64,000 bases of DNA, from positions 2,232,001 to 2,296,000 of the forward strand of contig CM074136.1 of assembly GCA_037178625.1 (NCBI GenBank), written 5' to 3'. Source of the DNA: Skeletonema tropicum. Its lineage: Eukaryota; Bacillariophyta; Thalassiosirophyceae; Thalassiosirales; Thalassiosiraceae. Below are positions 53,501 to 64,000 of the stretch, piece after piece (the first letter of the stretch is position 1; each line of letters begins with the position of its first letter). Below the pieces are notes generated by a model. The model saw only the letters and a list, made by a program, of their open reading frames with translations, was not told the DNA's origin and ran no database searches. The translations under genes were made by a program, and so were the position numbers.

Positions 53501-55633
53501 ATGAGAGTAATTGCCATCCCCTGAAACTATGCAAGTTCAAATTCAGGAGGCTGGTCTATATAATGTTAAGTCTGTGCTAGCAATGTTTTTTCATATTATA
53601 AAGAAAGTACTTAGGGGTCTTCAAGGGGTCTGTACTAAAAAATATCCTGCTATTGCGATAAAATGCGCATGTTCAATCCCAGTCTTGAATCAGTGTCTGT
53701 CAAAAGGCAAGACCTTCTTTGTTGTGAGCTCTAAAACTTAGCATAGGGGAAACACGAATTGACGCTTGCGCAGTAATATCTCTTGTGCCAACTTGTGCTT
53801 GTGCGTGCATGCTCTTCTATCAAGAAGAACACGGCCACGATGTTAGAATGACTCCACTAAAACGAAACGCATACGTAGTAGCAAAGGTGCTCTGGGGCTC
53901 AACAAGTACAATAGAGAATGAAGGGTAAATGCCCACCGCCGCAACAGCTTTGGCTTTGGTAGGTTCTAAGTTTGCAGCTACAGCTGCCTGGCACCTGGTT
54001 GGAATGCCACACCTACCATCCCCCGAATTCTTCGCAAAGGCAGCCTAATATTCGCGAAGTGGGGAGGGACCCAGAAGCGCTCAAATCGAAATCTATCTGT
54101 CGAATCGCATGTTATGGGTGAAATGGCGGGAAATCCTTGAGTCGGAAGCGAAAAAATTGTTGCGGGAAGGAATCTTGTTAGGCAAGTCAATGGTACATTT
54201 CGTTCCCCGAAAAGTTCGAATTGTTACGAATGTAATGTTACAGCGATTCGCGATTCGTTTCGACAGCGATTCGTTTCATATCAATTCGATTGATCGAATA
54301 AAGCAATGCTGCCTGCTTGAGCAATGAAATGGCTAGCAATGCGAAAGAAAAGGATTTTATAGCTTTTAATAGCAACACGAATCTGCCGCTGACCCCATCG
54401 CCTGCCTCTGCAGGCATGGGGTCGGCGTTCGAAAATCAAATCAAAGATACCTGAGATTGCCGCTGATCTCTTGCTTGCTTCAGCTGCGTGCGCATAAGTA
54501 CCTACTGCTTTATCTCTTCTCTTTTACTCGCACACGGGCTAAAAAAAAAGAGCCATTTTGACGACTGGCACAACACCTCGATCATGGCCATACGACGCCC
54601 TAGGAGAGGCAATTAACGCACTGTAGAGACCGGATATCGACTCGGACATTTGAGGCGATGGTATTAGCTAAGTTTTGATGTGCCGACACTAACTGTAAGT
54701 CCATTGGAACCCTCCATACTAAGGTGCTCAAAAGTGGCTTTTTTAGCCCCATTTTGGCCTGTCCTATGGCTAGTTGTAAGTTGTAATTAATCTATTTAAA
54801 CTGACGCGCGTGTGCGTGCGTGTGTATCATGTCTGTTTGTCCGTTAGTTAGTTAGTGAGGTAGCCAAAATTTGCTGGCCAAAATTGGCATATCCGCCGAT
54901 TTTGGCGAGGTTGTTTCTTCTCAATTTACACAAAGTAATACGTAGGAATTAGCTCCTAAAAGTCTATTGGCGAGGCATGTGACAGCCAGTCCCAGTGTCA
55001 CATTTTGAGGTGTATGTAACACGAAGCGGATTGATTGAGTTTGGTAAAAGTGTCACATTCAGGGGGTTGAGTTTGGGAGTGTCACACATAATTATTATTA
55101 TCACAGTGCACAATCGTACTTTTAGAAGTGTAGCGGATGCAGGTGCCCAGTAGAAGCGTCTTTTCTTGCAGCGGCAACGAGTTCAGGGTAGGAGCAAGAA
55201 TAGATTGGACGGTGGGTACAAGCAACATAAGCATTCATGAGAAGTGGCTTCTTGAGGTGCAGCTTCTTCTTTGGCAGGAGCGAGTGGTAAGCATGTGAGA
55301 ACATGAACAGCCAAACCACAAGAGCTGCACGCAAACGAAAGGCAGATAAGTAAGTAAATTAGAATGAGAATACCATGTTACATGTGTAACTAAATATTAC
55401 ATACTGACGCGAAGCGCTAGCCGCGCTTGCGGGCCGGCCGGGATAAAAGCTTTGCACGAGACGCGAGTGACCAAAAACGGCGGGACTAAAGTCGTGGTCT
55501 TCGAACGAAAACGTTATTCGATCATTCATGGGATTTGATATTTTCTTCAATGAAATAGTTCAGTTGGTGGAGGATTTGTGTCTACTAGCTATTAAGTGGT
55601 GAAGCAGTTGAAAAGATAACAGCAACAATAACC
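53501..55633. other. intergenic, one weak exon-like ORF
   Basis: The 3' flank of the small gene is followed by AT- and TTCG-rich DNA with no clear gene. At 55122-55320 on the minus strand, a stretch reading LPKKKLHLKKPLLMNAY with host-like codons follows a possible acceptor (GCGTGCAG). It could be a lone last exon or a gene fragment, but upstream exons were not found. Confidence 0.4.
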
Positions 55634-55852
55634 ATGCCGAGCACTATCGTAGTAGAAATTCCCAAAGGCAAAGAGCCAAGCATCGCTGCTGCTCTCCTGA
55701 TGGTTGCAGCACAGGAGGAGGAGAAGGAAAAGTTGTTAGAGTCATCCGCTTCCGGTAAAAAAATATCGGCCTCCTCCTCCGCTGCAGATGTTGCCGTGGT
55801 CGCCCCCGCTTCAGCGTTGCCGTCCTCTGCGAAACGCATGCTGGAGGGCACC
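55634..55852 (+). CDS. 5' part of an unknown gene, cut by the N gap
   Basis: The ATG in ATAACCATGCC opens a 73-codon frame that runs into the N block. It reads MPSTIVVEIPKGKEPSIAAA, then AQEEEKEKLLESSASGKK and ends SSAKRMLEGT. Charged and Ala/Ser-rich sequence with no stop suggests a real coding exon. After the gap a frame ending near 56512 (RHRHRLEEIVADVLRGFKL) might be its end, but the gap size of exactly 500 N is probably a placeholder, so the frame cannot be carried across. Confidence 0.5.
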
Positions 55853-56352
55853 NNNNNNNNNNNNNNNNNNNNNNNNNNNNNNNNNNNNNNNNNNNNNNNN
55901 NNNNNNNNNNNNNNNNNNNNNNNNNNNNNNNNNNNNNNNNNNNNNNNNNNNNNNNNNNNNNNNNNNNNNNNNNNNNNNNNNNNNNNNNNNNNNNNNNNNN
56001 NNNNNNNNNNNNNNNNNNNNNNNNNNNNNNNNNNNNNNNNNNNNNNNNNNNNNNNNNNNNNNNNNNNNNNNNNNNNNNNNNNNNNNNNNNNNNNNNNNNN
56101 NNNNNNNNNNNNNNNNNNNNNNNNNNNNNNNNNNNNNNNNNNNNNNNNNNNNNNNNNNNNNNNNNNNNNNNNNNNNNNNNNNNNNNNNNNNNNNNNNNNN
56201 NNNNNNNNNNNNNNNNNNNNNNNNNNNNNNNNNNNNNNNNNNNNNNNNNNNNNNNNNNNNNNNNNNNNNNNNNNNNNNNNNNNNNNNNNNNNNNNNNNNN
56301 NNNNNNNNNNNNNNNNNNNNNNNNNNNNNNNNNNNNNNNNNNNNNNNNNNNN
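55853..56352. other. assembly gap, 500 N
   Basis: There are exactly 500 unknown bases. The round number suggests an arbitrary scaffold gap. It interrupts the gene starting at 55634. Confidence 0.98.
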
Positions 56353-56805
56353 CATTGCTCGCTCGCGTTCGTTCCATCCCGTAATGGGATTACATACGTC
56401 GGTAGGCCGTCACCGTCATCGCCTCGAGGAAATTGTGGCTGACGTACTTCGGGGTTTCAAGCTTCGTTGTAGCCGGTATATCATTACTTTATTTCACATA
56501 AAATACATCTAATATTTTGAAAGAAGCAAATAAAAGCTCATCTTGATGATGATGCGTGGTTTTCAGTGACTCATTGATAGGAGTATTATCTAGCCCGCAA
56601 AAAAGCAAAAACTGATGAGGAGGTACCTAAGTACTTAACGTGAGGTCAAATAATCGAAGACTTAAAAACCCGTTCACAGGGCATGTGGGATTTTTTAGCC
56701 TAATTTCAATTCTTGACCCTGCATGTAGTACTTAAGTACGATGCTTCGTACTGAAAATAGATGTGAGTGAAAGAAAGAACATACATTTTACACTTCAATT
56801 TTAAG
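56353..56805. other. post-gap intergenic
   Basis: This holds the possible tail of the gapped gene, up to about 56512, and the 3' flank of the surface-protein gene. Nothing else is seen. Confidence 0.4.
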
Positions 56806-59340
56806 TTATGCAGCTGTTGGCTGATAAGTTGGAAGGATTTTAGGTTCTAGTGACAAGCCGGGTACGGTAGGTTCATCTGTGGGATCTGAAACTGGAGAAG
56901 AAGCCGGTGGTACTCTATTTGCTGGAGCAGCTGTCGAAGTTGTGATTGGAGTTGGAGGATTGGATGATATGGCTAATACTGAAGGCTTGGGAGTTGGTGA
57001 TTTCGTAGGGGATGCCAATGGTCTTGATGTAGGAGTGATCGATGGAGCTGATGACGGCCTATAGGAAATCGGATTGCTGGTTGGACTTCTTGAAGGCTCA
57101 TGAGTTGTTGGCTTCACTGATGGGGTGATAGATGGCGATAGTGAAGGATTAGAGGTTGGACTTCTCGAGGGCAAAGAAGATGGAGGAAAAATCGTCGACA
57201 CACCCGAAGGAATACTCGTTGGAGGTGAACTTATAGGAGCTGTTGATGGAAGCCAAGTTGGCTCATCCGTTGGAGATGCTGTGGAAGGCTCGAGAGTTGG
57301 TGATTTTGAAGGTACAGCAGTCGTGGGCTTCCGTGTTGGACTGCTGGAAGGCTTGAGACTTGGGGATATCGAAGGTACAGCAGTCGTGGGCTTCTGTGTT
57401 GGTCTGCTGGAAGGCTTGAGACTTGGGGATATCGAAGGTGCAAGAGTAGTAGGTTTCTGTGTTGGACTTTTTGATGGTTTGAGAGTTGGTGTTTTCGAAG
57501 GTGCAAGTGTAGTAGGTTTCTGTGTTGGACTTTTTGATGGTTTGAGAGTTGGTGTTTTCGAAGGTGCAAGTGTCGTAGGTTTCTGTGTTGGACTTTTTGA
57601 TGGTTTGAGAGTTGGTGTTTTCGAAGGTGCAAGTGTCGCAGGATTCTGACTTGGACTTTTTGAAGGCTCTTTGCTAGGTGGGGATGAAGGTTTTGGTGAA
57701 GGCATCTTGGTCGGCCATCTCGTGGGATTTTCTGTGCTCGGACGATGAGTCGGGCGTGGTGTTGGATGAGGTGTTGGACGCAGTGTTGGACGCAGTGTTG
57801 GACGCAGTGTTGGACGCAGTGTTGGACGCAGTGTTGGACGTGGTGATGGACGTGGTGTTGGACGTGGTGATGGACGTGGTGATGGACGTGGTGATGGACG
57901 TGGTGATGGACGTGATGTTGGACGCCTCGTTGGCTCCACTGACGGTTGCCGCGATGGCCTACTAGAGGGCTTTGATGTAGGCGGCTGTGATGGTTTTTGA
58001 GTTGGGAATAGGCTGGTAGGTGACTGCTCGGGCCGACGTGACGGTGTGGGAGTTGGTACCGATGTTGGTGGCGTCGATGGCTGTCTCGATGGCATCGGGG
58101 TAGGTGCAGATGATGGCTGTCGTGAAGGTGGAAACGTAGTTGGCGGAGGTGAGGGTTTTGAAGTTGGAGAAGTTGTTGCTGTTTGCTTGATGGATAAGGT
58201 TGGTGATGAAGAGTTTTCAGTCTGAGAAAAAGAGTCAAATGGTGCTGGAGAGGGTGAATTGCTTTTTCCCGAACCCCCTAAATCTATTGTTGGTGGGGAT
58301 GAAGATGGCGGATAAGAAGCGTGAGTATAATTCATGGCATCTGCTCGAAGGTAGGCTTCTTCATCGATGAAGTCTTGGGGCAAAGCTTCTTCGAGAGACA
58401 ATTGACTACCTTGGTACGTAGCATCCTCCAAACTCACAAATTTATCATTTGTGTTACCTGATGAATCATGTTCCTTTGTTCCTACAATTACCGCAATCAT
58501 CCCGAAGCAGACTCCCACCAAAGCAATTAGAGAGAGAAGCAAGATGATCCTTTTGTTGTGTGAGTAATCATTGTATCTGTCATACATATACGCAAGAAAC
58601 CCGTTTCTACTTTGCTCGTCTCTTGCCGGGGAGTTGTTAAACGAAAGTTGTGGTATATTGTGTTGAGCTGGTGGTTCCGGCGAACGAATAAGTCTATTTA
58701 TATGAACTTGAGAAGTGATAAGATCCTTTTCAGGTGTGTTCACAAAGACTTCATGTTGTGATGGAGGCATGCTCTCTTCAGGACTATGATTATTGTGCTG
58801 ATCTAGCTGACTTGGTTGGGCCGTGTACCATGGCTGGACACCATTATTTCTTCGCCGAAATTCAATTGATATTTGATCTTGACCATCAAACGCATCTGGA
58901 ATTCCTTCCACCAAAAATTTTGCTCGTCTAGACTGCTGACGCTGAACTTGTCGGAGATGCTTACTCAATAGAGCTGAACGGTCTCTTTCATTCAATCCTG
59001 GATTCAGATCGTTCGTCAGACTACTCATAGAGCTGCGATCTTCTGTATAGTTCTCTTCGATGTTGTGCTCTGCATCTGGATGGATGAGATGCACTGGGAG
59101 TGGCTCGATGGATTCCAAATCAACTTTTACACCACCAACATTTTCGCCATGACTTACTGCTAATCCTCCACATTGTTCTCCGGCAAATCTGCTTATTGCA
59201 GTGTTGCTGGCGGAGAGGCTGCTTAGGCTGTTGCCGCCAAGGCAATTGTCATAGATATATAATTTTGAAATGACTTTTGGTTTACCCCCGTTTTTTCCAG
59301 CGTTCTGGGCACGGGAGGTAGCAGGTGGCTGCTGCTCCAT
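56806..59340 (-). CDS. single-pass surface protein with Pro/Ser/Thr repeats
   Basis: This is a single exon of 844 aa from the ATG at 59340. Residues 1-262 are hydrophilic and presumably cytoplasmic. One membrane helix lies at about 264-287 (RIILLLSLIALVGVCFGMIA). The rest is outside. After about residue 345 it is almost pure PT/PS repeat, first short PSRQPS-type units, then RPTLRPT-type units from 12-bp DNA repeats (about 57770-57930). About five copies of a 20-residue unit follow (APSKTPTLKPSKSPTQKPTT). Such repeats are typical of heavily O-glycosylated or hydroxyproline-rich wall proteins and occur in many diatom surface proteins. A role in the cell wall or adhesion is inference. Repeat-driven length variation is expected. 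No catalytic domain is seen. Confidence 0.85.
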   Translation of the reverse strand: MEQQPPATSRAQNAGKNGGKPKVISKLYIYDNCLGGNSLSSLSASNTAISRFAGEQCGGLAVSHGENVGGVKVDLESIEPLPVHLIHPDAEHNIEENYTEDRSSMSSLTNDLNPGLNERDRSALLSKHLRQVQRQQSRRAKFLVEGIPDAFDGQDQISIEFRRRNNGVQPWYTAQPSQLDQHNNHSPEESMPPSQHEVFVNTPEKDLITSQVHINRLIRSPEPPAQHNIPQLSFNNSPARDEQSRNGFLAYMYDRYNDYSHNKRIILLLSLIALVGVCFGMIAVIVGTKEHDSSGNTNDKFVSLEDATYQGSQLSLEEALPQDFIDEEAYLRADAMNYTHASYPPSSSPPTIDLGGSGKSNSPSPAPFDSFSQTENSSSPTLSIKQTATTSPTSKPSPPPTTFPPSRQPSSAPTPMPSRQPSTPPTSVPTPTPSRRPEQSPTSLFPTQKPSQPPTSKPSSRPSRQPSVEPTRRPTSRPSPRPSPRPSPRPSPRPTPRPSPRPTLRPTLRPTLRPTLRPTLRPTPHPTPRPTHRPSTENPTRWPTKMPSPKPSSPPSKEPSKSPSQNPATLAPSKTPTLKPSKSPTQKPTTLAPSKTPTLKPSKSPTQKPTTLAPSKTPTLKPSKSPTQKPTTLAPSISPSLKPSSRPTQKPTTAVPSISPSLKPSSSPTRKPTTAVPSKSPTLEPSTASPTDEPTWLPSTAPISSPPTSIPSGVSTIFPPSSLPSRSPTSNPSLSPSITPSVKPTTHEPSRSPTSNPISYRPSSAPSITPTSRPLASPTKSPTPKPSVLAISSNPPTPITTSTAAPANRVPPASSPVSDPTDEPTVPGLSLEPKILPTYQPTAA
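57770..57930. repeat. 12-bp coding minisatellite
   Basis: Tandem GGACGCAGTGTT and GGACGTGGTGAT units encode the RPTLRPT and RPSPRPS run of the surface protein on the minus strand. Confidence 0.9.
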
Positions 59341-61063
59341 CTCAGCGAGTTTGCCTTGACATACCGTGCATTCCTACGCCGATTTTGGGGTGAATGGCAC
59401 CATTGTCCATTCGTTCGTGTTCTCGAGTATTCGAACCATCTTCGTCTTCATTTACCCAAGACCCCCACAAGTCCTGCTGGTTCTTGCCTCGAAGTTGTCG
59501 GAGCCGGCTCGACAAAAGCGGCTCCCGCGTCTCACAAAGTAGTGAGAACTATCTAAATAGATTAATTTTCAACTGAGGAATCAGTACATGAATTCGCACG
59601 AACTCCAGGCTCCACAAAAAGATCGAGCTCGGAGCGAAAGCCCCACACACACGCACACACACAACACACACAGGCAGTTCTTTCTCAGGCTGTGGGCTTT
59701 GGCCTGAGTTGGGGGCCGGGAGGGATGAGCTCATCTGCAACAATACTATCACAGAATGGAATGAGAATCGTCACCATTCTTCTCAATTATAGGTGATTGA
59801 AGCATCATCTAATTCAACTAGAGTCTACGACTAGATTTGACATCCAAGCAAGAGTCGATACGAGGGGAGTATGCGAGTATTACATCCAACAGTGACTCAA
59901 GCTATTGTAGTACAATAAGGCTTGAACTTTGTTACATTTCTATCAGCATCGCCTGCAATTGGCTCGTATTATTCACATATTGTCGATGTTGGTGTTCATA
60001 GAAGATGCTGCTTGTTGCGTGTGGATGCATTTTTCTGTAAGACGTGCCCGCTTACGTAACATCCAACAAGTGTTTTGGATGCACAAGACACAACAGTCTC
60101 AACGCATCCATGGATGAATACGATGGATATGCTTCGTACATTGTGCCTTTTCTCAGCGGTGAGAGACGGCGACGTCTTTCTTTGCGTATGTTCTCATTGA
60201 TGTCGAAAGGCGATCAATTGTCGTTCATCACATGATGTGCGCTTCGCGCTCCTCACGCTTCCAGACGGCGAATCCATCTACACCACTTCAGAGACAGATT
60301 CAGCATGCTAATTCGAATGCATTTGCCTTTTGGTTTGCAGTGGATAGCAGTGCAGCGTCCGAAATAAAACAAGTTGCCGATGTGCTATCATTGTCTTTGC
60401 TACCGTCACATGTGACAGATTTTACAATGTGCCGTGATCTCTCTTGTCACGCTCTTGGCGACAAATAGGAGTAGAGACCATCGCCAATGTACTAAAAGTA
60501 TTCCTCCGTCTTTCTGAGTTGCACTTTCCGTGACCTGTGTGGCATGAGTTACACCCCTCCGTGATCATGAGTTGCACCCCACAGCCTGAAAACGTTGCCG
60601 TGATGGATGAGCTTGCCTTCATCCAGGACTTATAGTGAGTGAGAGCGGCTGAGGTTGCTTTCTCACCATACAATGTTTGTCTCTTGTAAGTGCGATGTGA
60701 CTCTAACATATGCTTCCTCCGTATGTGCGCCTTCTGTATGATGTGTACCTTCTGTGATGCACTTACACTTATCGCAATCTCTTGATCTGATAAAAGTGAG
60801 GATTTTCCAAGTTATTATTAGGTGGATGGATTAAGAACGGAATAGAAGTACATGTACCTAATGAAAGTATAATGAATCAAGAGATTGATGGTCTTTCTCA
60901 TGAATGAATAATATCTTATATTGATTTATCAATCCTTTTCGCTGGGCAGAAAATGCAAGTGCAAATTGCCTCCTTCTCGGAAAGGACTTCTTTCATCAAC
61001 TAAAACTAGAACTAGAAACAATCATTAATCGAAACAACATCTCACACGTTTTGATGTCATTTA
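59341..61063. other. intergenic, no supported gene
   Basis: Several plus ORFs of 60-80 codons overlap near 59929-60468 without domains. A CA-rich tract lies near 59643-59672. No RNA gene was recognised. Confidence 0.45.
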
Positions 61064-61982
61064 TCAGAATAGGTAAGCCTTACAAACCGCAAGAGCATGA
61101 ATCATGAAGAAGCAGCCACCCACAACGAAGAACACACCTCCCTTTTGTACCTGATCGTAAGTAGTGAGGTACTGAGGCATGAGAAAGTTTGCTCCATAGT
61201 TGAAATTAATTGCACCTACGAGTGCTGAGAATAATGCAATGATGAAGGGGTAGGGAATAACATTGCCACTGCGAAGCAAGCGAGCAATGTTCTTGAAGGG
61301 CCGATTGTATATCGATGAAATGGTAAGATGTTGTCGGGCAAAGTATATGATCAGTTTTAGAGCCATCCAATAACTACTCACCCAGAGAAGTGCAAAGCAA
61401 ATAACCAATGTCCCGGAAATGTAGAGATACTGTCCAAGAGCACACGGTTTGACGCCATTACAAGTCACATTATCCATCACACCTGGGTAGAAGGCGACGC
61501 TTCCCGCCTCGAGAGCGGCTGCTCCGACAACAAACAGCGAACTATTCATCACGGCGGTGAACCCATCGCCAAACGAAGATTTGAAATCGATGAGAGTGCA
61601 GATGAGGAACAGAAATGTGCCAACAATGAAGAAGATGGCTGCAGTGCAAGAAAGTTGGTGTTCAGTAAAGAAGAAGTTGCTGTTGCGTAATGTCGCACAG
61701 ACACGGACAGAGAATCTTTTACTTACCGCAATATCCAAAATCTTGCGATGGTGTGTTGAGCCAAATATCAGGAATGGCGTAGACTCCAGCAGCGATAAGA
61801 AAGGCGGCCATCACTACTCTGCTGAGGGCATTGTAATATACAATGAATGGCTTACCACCGCTATCGGCACCAGCTTTATCAGCTGCAACTTCTTGTTCCT
61901 GTTTGGTTGTGTCGCCGACTGCTTCTGGGACTTCTTCGTCTGCGAGAGCAGTCTCTTCTTTGGTGATTGTATCTGACATCAT
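61064..61982 (-). CDS. six-helix membrane protein, two exons, unknown
   Basis: Exon 1 is 61982-61727 and exon 2 is 61638-61064. The 88-bp intron starts GTAAGT and ends CTGCAG, and joining restores FGYC|AIFFIVG, giving 276 aa. Residues 1-45 are acidic and cytosolic-looking. Hydrophobic segments then lie at about 54-72, 85-105, 115-135, 153-182, 205-228 and 242-270 (for example AIFFIVGTFLFLICTLIDF and GGVFFVVGGCFFMIHALAV). The paired YCAIFFIVGTFLF and GGVFFVVGGCFF segments suggest an internal repeat like that of YrhK-type membrane modules, a weak likeness. No transport or catalytic motif is recognisable. The start is the first of two adjacent ATGs. It is divergent from the P450 gene, with about 470 bp between the starts. 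Confidence 0.8.
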
Positions 61983-62449
61983 AGAAGAACAATTGATAAA
62001 ATATAATTGAAACAGATGAATCTGCTTTGAGGAGAAGCTTTGGGCTAATATGAATAATAATCAAAAGATCGTAGGTCACTGGTCATAGGGTAAATATTGT
62101 GTGCTTTCGAATCCCATGTCGTCTGAAAGATTTTCGAAGCAAGATCCCAAGTAATGCGATGGTACCTAGAAGATACTTAGTGCGTGAATGCCCGGAATGA
62201 TGATGGATGATCGGGCGGGATGAAGGATGCTGCAGATGCGAACTGCGAACTGTTGTCAGAATATTGACGTGGATCTGGTACTCCTACATATTTACTCTGT
62301 CGCAGCGCGTTTTAGGATTTTCGATTCATCTCAACTCTGCGCCGGCCGGCGCAACAGCGCCCTCTTCGCTCTTCGCTTTCTTTCTTCGTTGTGAGTACAT
62401 TTCAGTTTGGCTGTATGTGGTTGGTCACTGCGTTGCTACTGAAATAAAG
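61983..62449. promoter_or_regulatory. divergent promoter region
   Basis: This 467-bp region is shared by the minus-strand membrane-protein gene and the plus-strand P450 gene. A CG-rich GCGCCGGCCGGCGC palindrome lies near 62339. Specific elements cannot be assigned by eye. Confidence 0.4.
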
Positions 62450-64000
62450 ATGATGAAAGGAATCATTCGCTCCTTACTCCTGCTGTCTGCTCTGCCATCG
62501 GCTGAGGCCTTTGTCGGAAGTCCTCGCAGTCGCAGCACACATGATGTGCGAACGGCAGCAGCTGCATCTGTCGGAGCACCTCCGAAGATATCTTCTTATC
62601 CTACCGTTGACATCACAAATACAAATACCGCCACTTCTACGTCGCCAACGGCACTTTGCATGAGCACCGCTTCGTCTTCGTTTGCAGTCGTCGCAAAAAG
62701 TGCAGTCACTGCGATAGTCTCTCAGCTGCGCCATCATGCAAAGCTTCTACTTGCTCTACTCACTGCCTCAGTTATCTTTGCCAAAAGATCCAACCCACAA
62801 ACGTTGTTATGGCCAGGAACACAAACGGACAAAGATTGTGATGCACCGTTGCCCACTGGGGCATATGGTTGTCCTTTTGTCGGAATCAATTTCATGGCTG
62901 GTTCTAAAGCATATGGGCCATTGTACAAAGTATTGCAACTGGGACAAAAATATGGGAAAATCTTCCGCATGTATGGACTTGGTATGCCAATGGTGAGTGT
63001 GTCTGGCAAGGACAATATCAAGGCACTTCTGAAGAATGAGTTCAAAGGGGAGGGAAGGGGAGTTGGTACATATCTGTTTGGAAAAGAACACAATGTCGGC
63101 TTGTTATTTGGTGGTGAGGCTTTGCTGTACGAAAATGATGCGGCCAAACATGGTCGTTTGAGAAAAATGGTTGGGGAGGCCATGACCCCAGTGGCCATTG
63201 GTGCAGCGTTACCTGCGATTCAAGAATTATCGAATAAGCAAGTGGATAAGTTATTGAAAGAGGATACCATCAAGATGGGGGGAGTGTTTAATGAATTCAC
63301 TCTTGATATTGCCTGGAAGCAAATCTTGGGATTAGACTTGAAAGAGGAAGATGTCCCTGAATTTCGCAAGGTGGTGCAACAATGGGCTAGTGAACTAATG
63401 AATCCTCTCTTGTTAGTTCCATTCCGCATTCCTGGTTTGATGAAATGGACCAAGGCGGGACGTGCAAGAACTTATATTGAATCGAAGATTGACGAGAAGC
63501 TTGACAAGTTAGAGAAGGATGGTCCAGACAGTTCCACACTCAGTAAACTCTACTTTGCCACGGATGATGATGGGAACAAATTGACAAGGAACGAAGTTAT
63601 TGATAATGCAATGCTCTTAATTTTTGCTGGATCGGAGACTTCATCATCGACACTTACATGTGCGTCGCTTCTTCTTGGTCTTCATCCGACTGTTTGGAGG
63701 AAGGTCCAGGCTGAACAAGAGATGATTGTTGCCGAACTTGGTGAGGATATTACTCGAGAGGCTCTTGATAAAAGCGTATACTTGGACGCAGTTATCAAGG
63801 AAACTCTACGTGTTGAGCCTATTGTACTCGGCGAGTTGCGCCTGATTGAAAAAACTGTTGAGGTGGACGGGAAGCAAATTCCAAAGAATTGGTTTAGTTT
63901 CTTCAACATTAAGCAAACTCATTGGAATGACCCTTCCACCTTCAAGGAAGACGGAAGTCACATGGATGTTAGGAAGGGTTTCCAGCCGGAGAGGTGGCTT
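62450..64000 (+). CDS. cytochrome P450, plastid-type presequence, 3' end outside window
   Basis: One open frame of 517 codons runs from the first of two adjacent ATGs to the window end. The N-terminus is a signal peptide (GIIRSLLLLSALPSAEA) followed by FVG, a plastid-type cleavage pattern, and then a Ser/Thr/Ala-rich transit-like stretch. The P450 body starts with a Pro-rich entry (LPTGAYGCPFVG). Motifs present are the I-helix FAGSETSSSTLT at about residues 392-403 and the K-helix ExxR (KETLRVEP, E451 to R454). The PERW-type segment is seen at the very end (FQPERWL). The heme-binding Cys loop lies beyond 64000. The LPTGxxGxPxVG entry resembles the CYP120/CYP26-like clan, which oxidises retinoid- or sterol-like substrates. 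The substrate here is unknown, and plastid placement hints at carotenoid or apocarotenoid chemistry. Confidence 0.9.
   Translation, partial: MMKGIIRSLLLLSALPSAEAFVGSPRSRSTHDVRTAAAASVGAPPKISSYPTVDITNTNTATSTSPTALCMSTASSSFAVVAKSAVTAIVSQLRHHAKLLLALLTASVIFAKRSNPQTLLWPGTQTDKDCDAPLPTGAYGCPFVGINFMAGSKAYGPLYKVLQLGQKYGKIFRMYGLGMPMVSVSGKDNIKALLKNEFKGEGRGVGTYLFGKEHNVGLLFGGEALLYENDAAKHGRLRKMVGEAMTPVAIGAALPAIQELSNKQVDKLLKEDTIKMGGVFNEFTLDIAWKQILGLDLKEEDVPEFRKVVQQWASELMNPLLLVPFRIPGLMKWTKAGRARTYIESKIDEKLDKLEKDGPDSSTLSKLYFATDDDGNKLTRNEVIDNAMLLIFAGSETSSSTLTCASLLLGLHPTVWRKVQAEQEMIVAELGEDITREALDKSVYLDAVIKETLRVEPIVLGELRLIEKTVEVDGKQIPKNWFSFFNIKQTHWNDPSTFKEDGSHMDVRKGFQPERWL

Noticed and set aside
55122..55334. 70-codon minus ORF as a complete gene
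   Set aside because: It starts only at TTG, and a splice acceptor seems to lie inside. At best it is an orphan exon, so it is mentioned only in the intergenic entry.
55585..56512. ORFs spanning the N block in several frames
   Set aside because: They are open only because N codons contain no stops.
57231..58238. 335-codon minus ORF rich in His/Gln/Leu, and a 174-codon plus ORF at 57125-57649
   Set aside because: Both are alternate-frame readings of the Pro/Ser/Thr repeats of the surface-protein gene. Repeats without stops in one frame often stay open in others.

Overview
The window reads as nuclear DNA of a microalga, most likely a centric diatom. Spliced genes carry short GT-AG introns of about 90-210 bp. 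Two predicted plastid-targeted proteins begin with a signal peptide followed by a Phe at the cleavage site (CTA|FNF and AEA|FVG), the pattern of diatom plastid presequences. Other hints are a long Pro/Ser/Thr-repeat surface protein and small lineage-type proteins. Species assignment is inference. A 500-base run of N lies at 55853-56352.

Host genes are sparse and sit mostly at the two ends. On the left are an F-box/zinc-ribbon protein (1418-2879, minus, 2 exons), a GT8/LARGE-like type II membrane glycosyltransferase (3454-4638, minus), a plastid-targeted TPR-like plus SAP protein (7591-9090, plus) and a J-domain plus PARP-type zinc-finger protein (10119-about 11189, plus, spliced exactly inside the HPD motif). 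On the right are a small 149-aa spliced protein (52942-53500), a gene start running into the N gap (55634), a single-pass Pro/Ser/Thr-repeat surface protein (56806-59340, minus), a six-helix membrane protein (61064-61982, minus, 2 exons) and a plastid-type cytochrome P450 cut by the window end (62450-64000+). The last two are divergently transcribed.

The middle (about 11.6-52.3 kb) is a graveyard and nursery of mobile DNA. The centrepiece is a nested set of three LTR elements. A 13.4-kb outer unit (22333-35702; 266-bp LTRs, TSD TCAGC) is interrupted by two related smaller elements in opposite orientation. One is 26434-30543, minus, with 541-bp LTRs and TSD AGTGA. The other is 31486-35428, plus, with 497-bp LTRs and TSD GGGGA. 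By eye all three LTR pairs are identical, so the insertions look recent. None shows integrase, reverse transcriptase or RNase H. The plus element keeps an intact 859-aa gag-protease ORF. The minus element carries an uninterrupted 1003-codon ORF of unknown nature, with one short gag-like segment, and its 3' end reads into the LTR.

Other mobile DNA includes a decayed tyrosine-recombinase element (16.4-17.8 kb), a Mutator-like element with 106-bp terminal inverted repeats and 11-bp TSDs (36453-37106), and a PIF/Harbinger element with convergent transposase and partner ORFs, each carrying a single lesion (42356-45275). Several tandem arrays are present: 145/63 bp at 37.5-38.3 kb, about 175 bp at 39.35-39.96 kb, about 185 bp at 40.0-40.9 kb, and 347 bp with a tRNA-like segment at 51.4-52.25 kb. 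The rest of the intergenic DNA shows no gene I can support.
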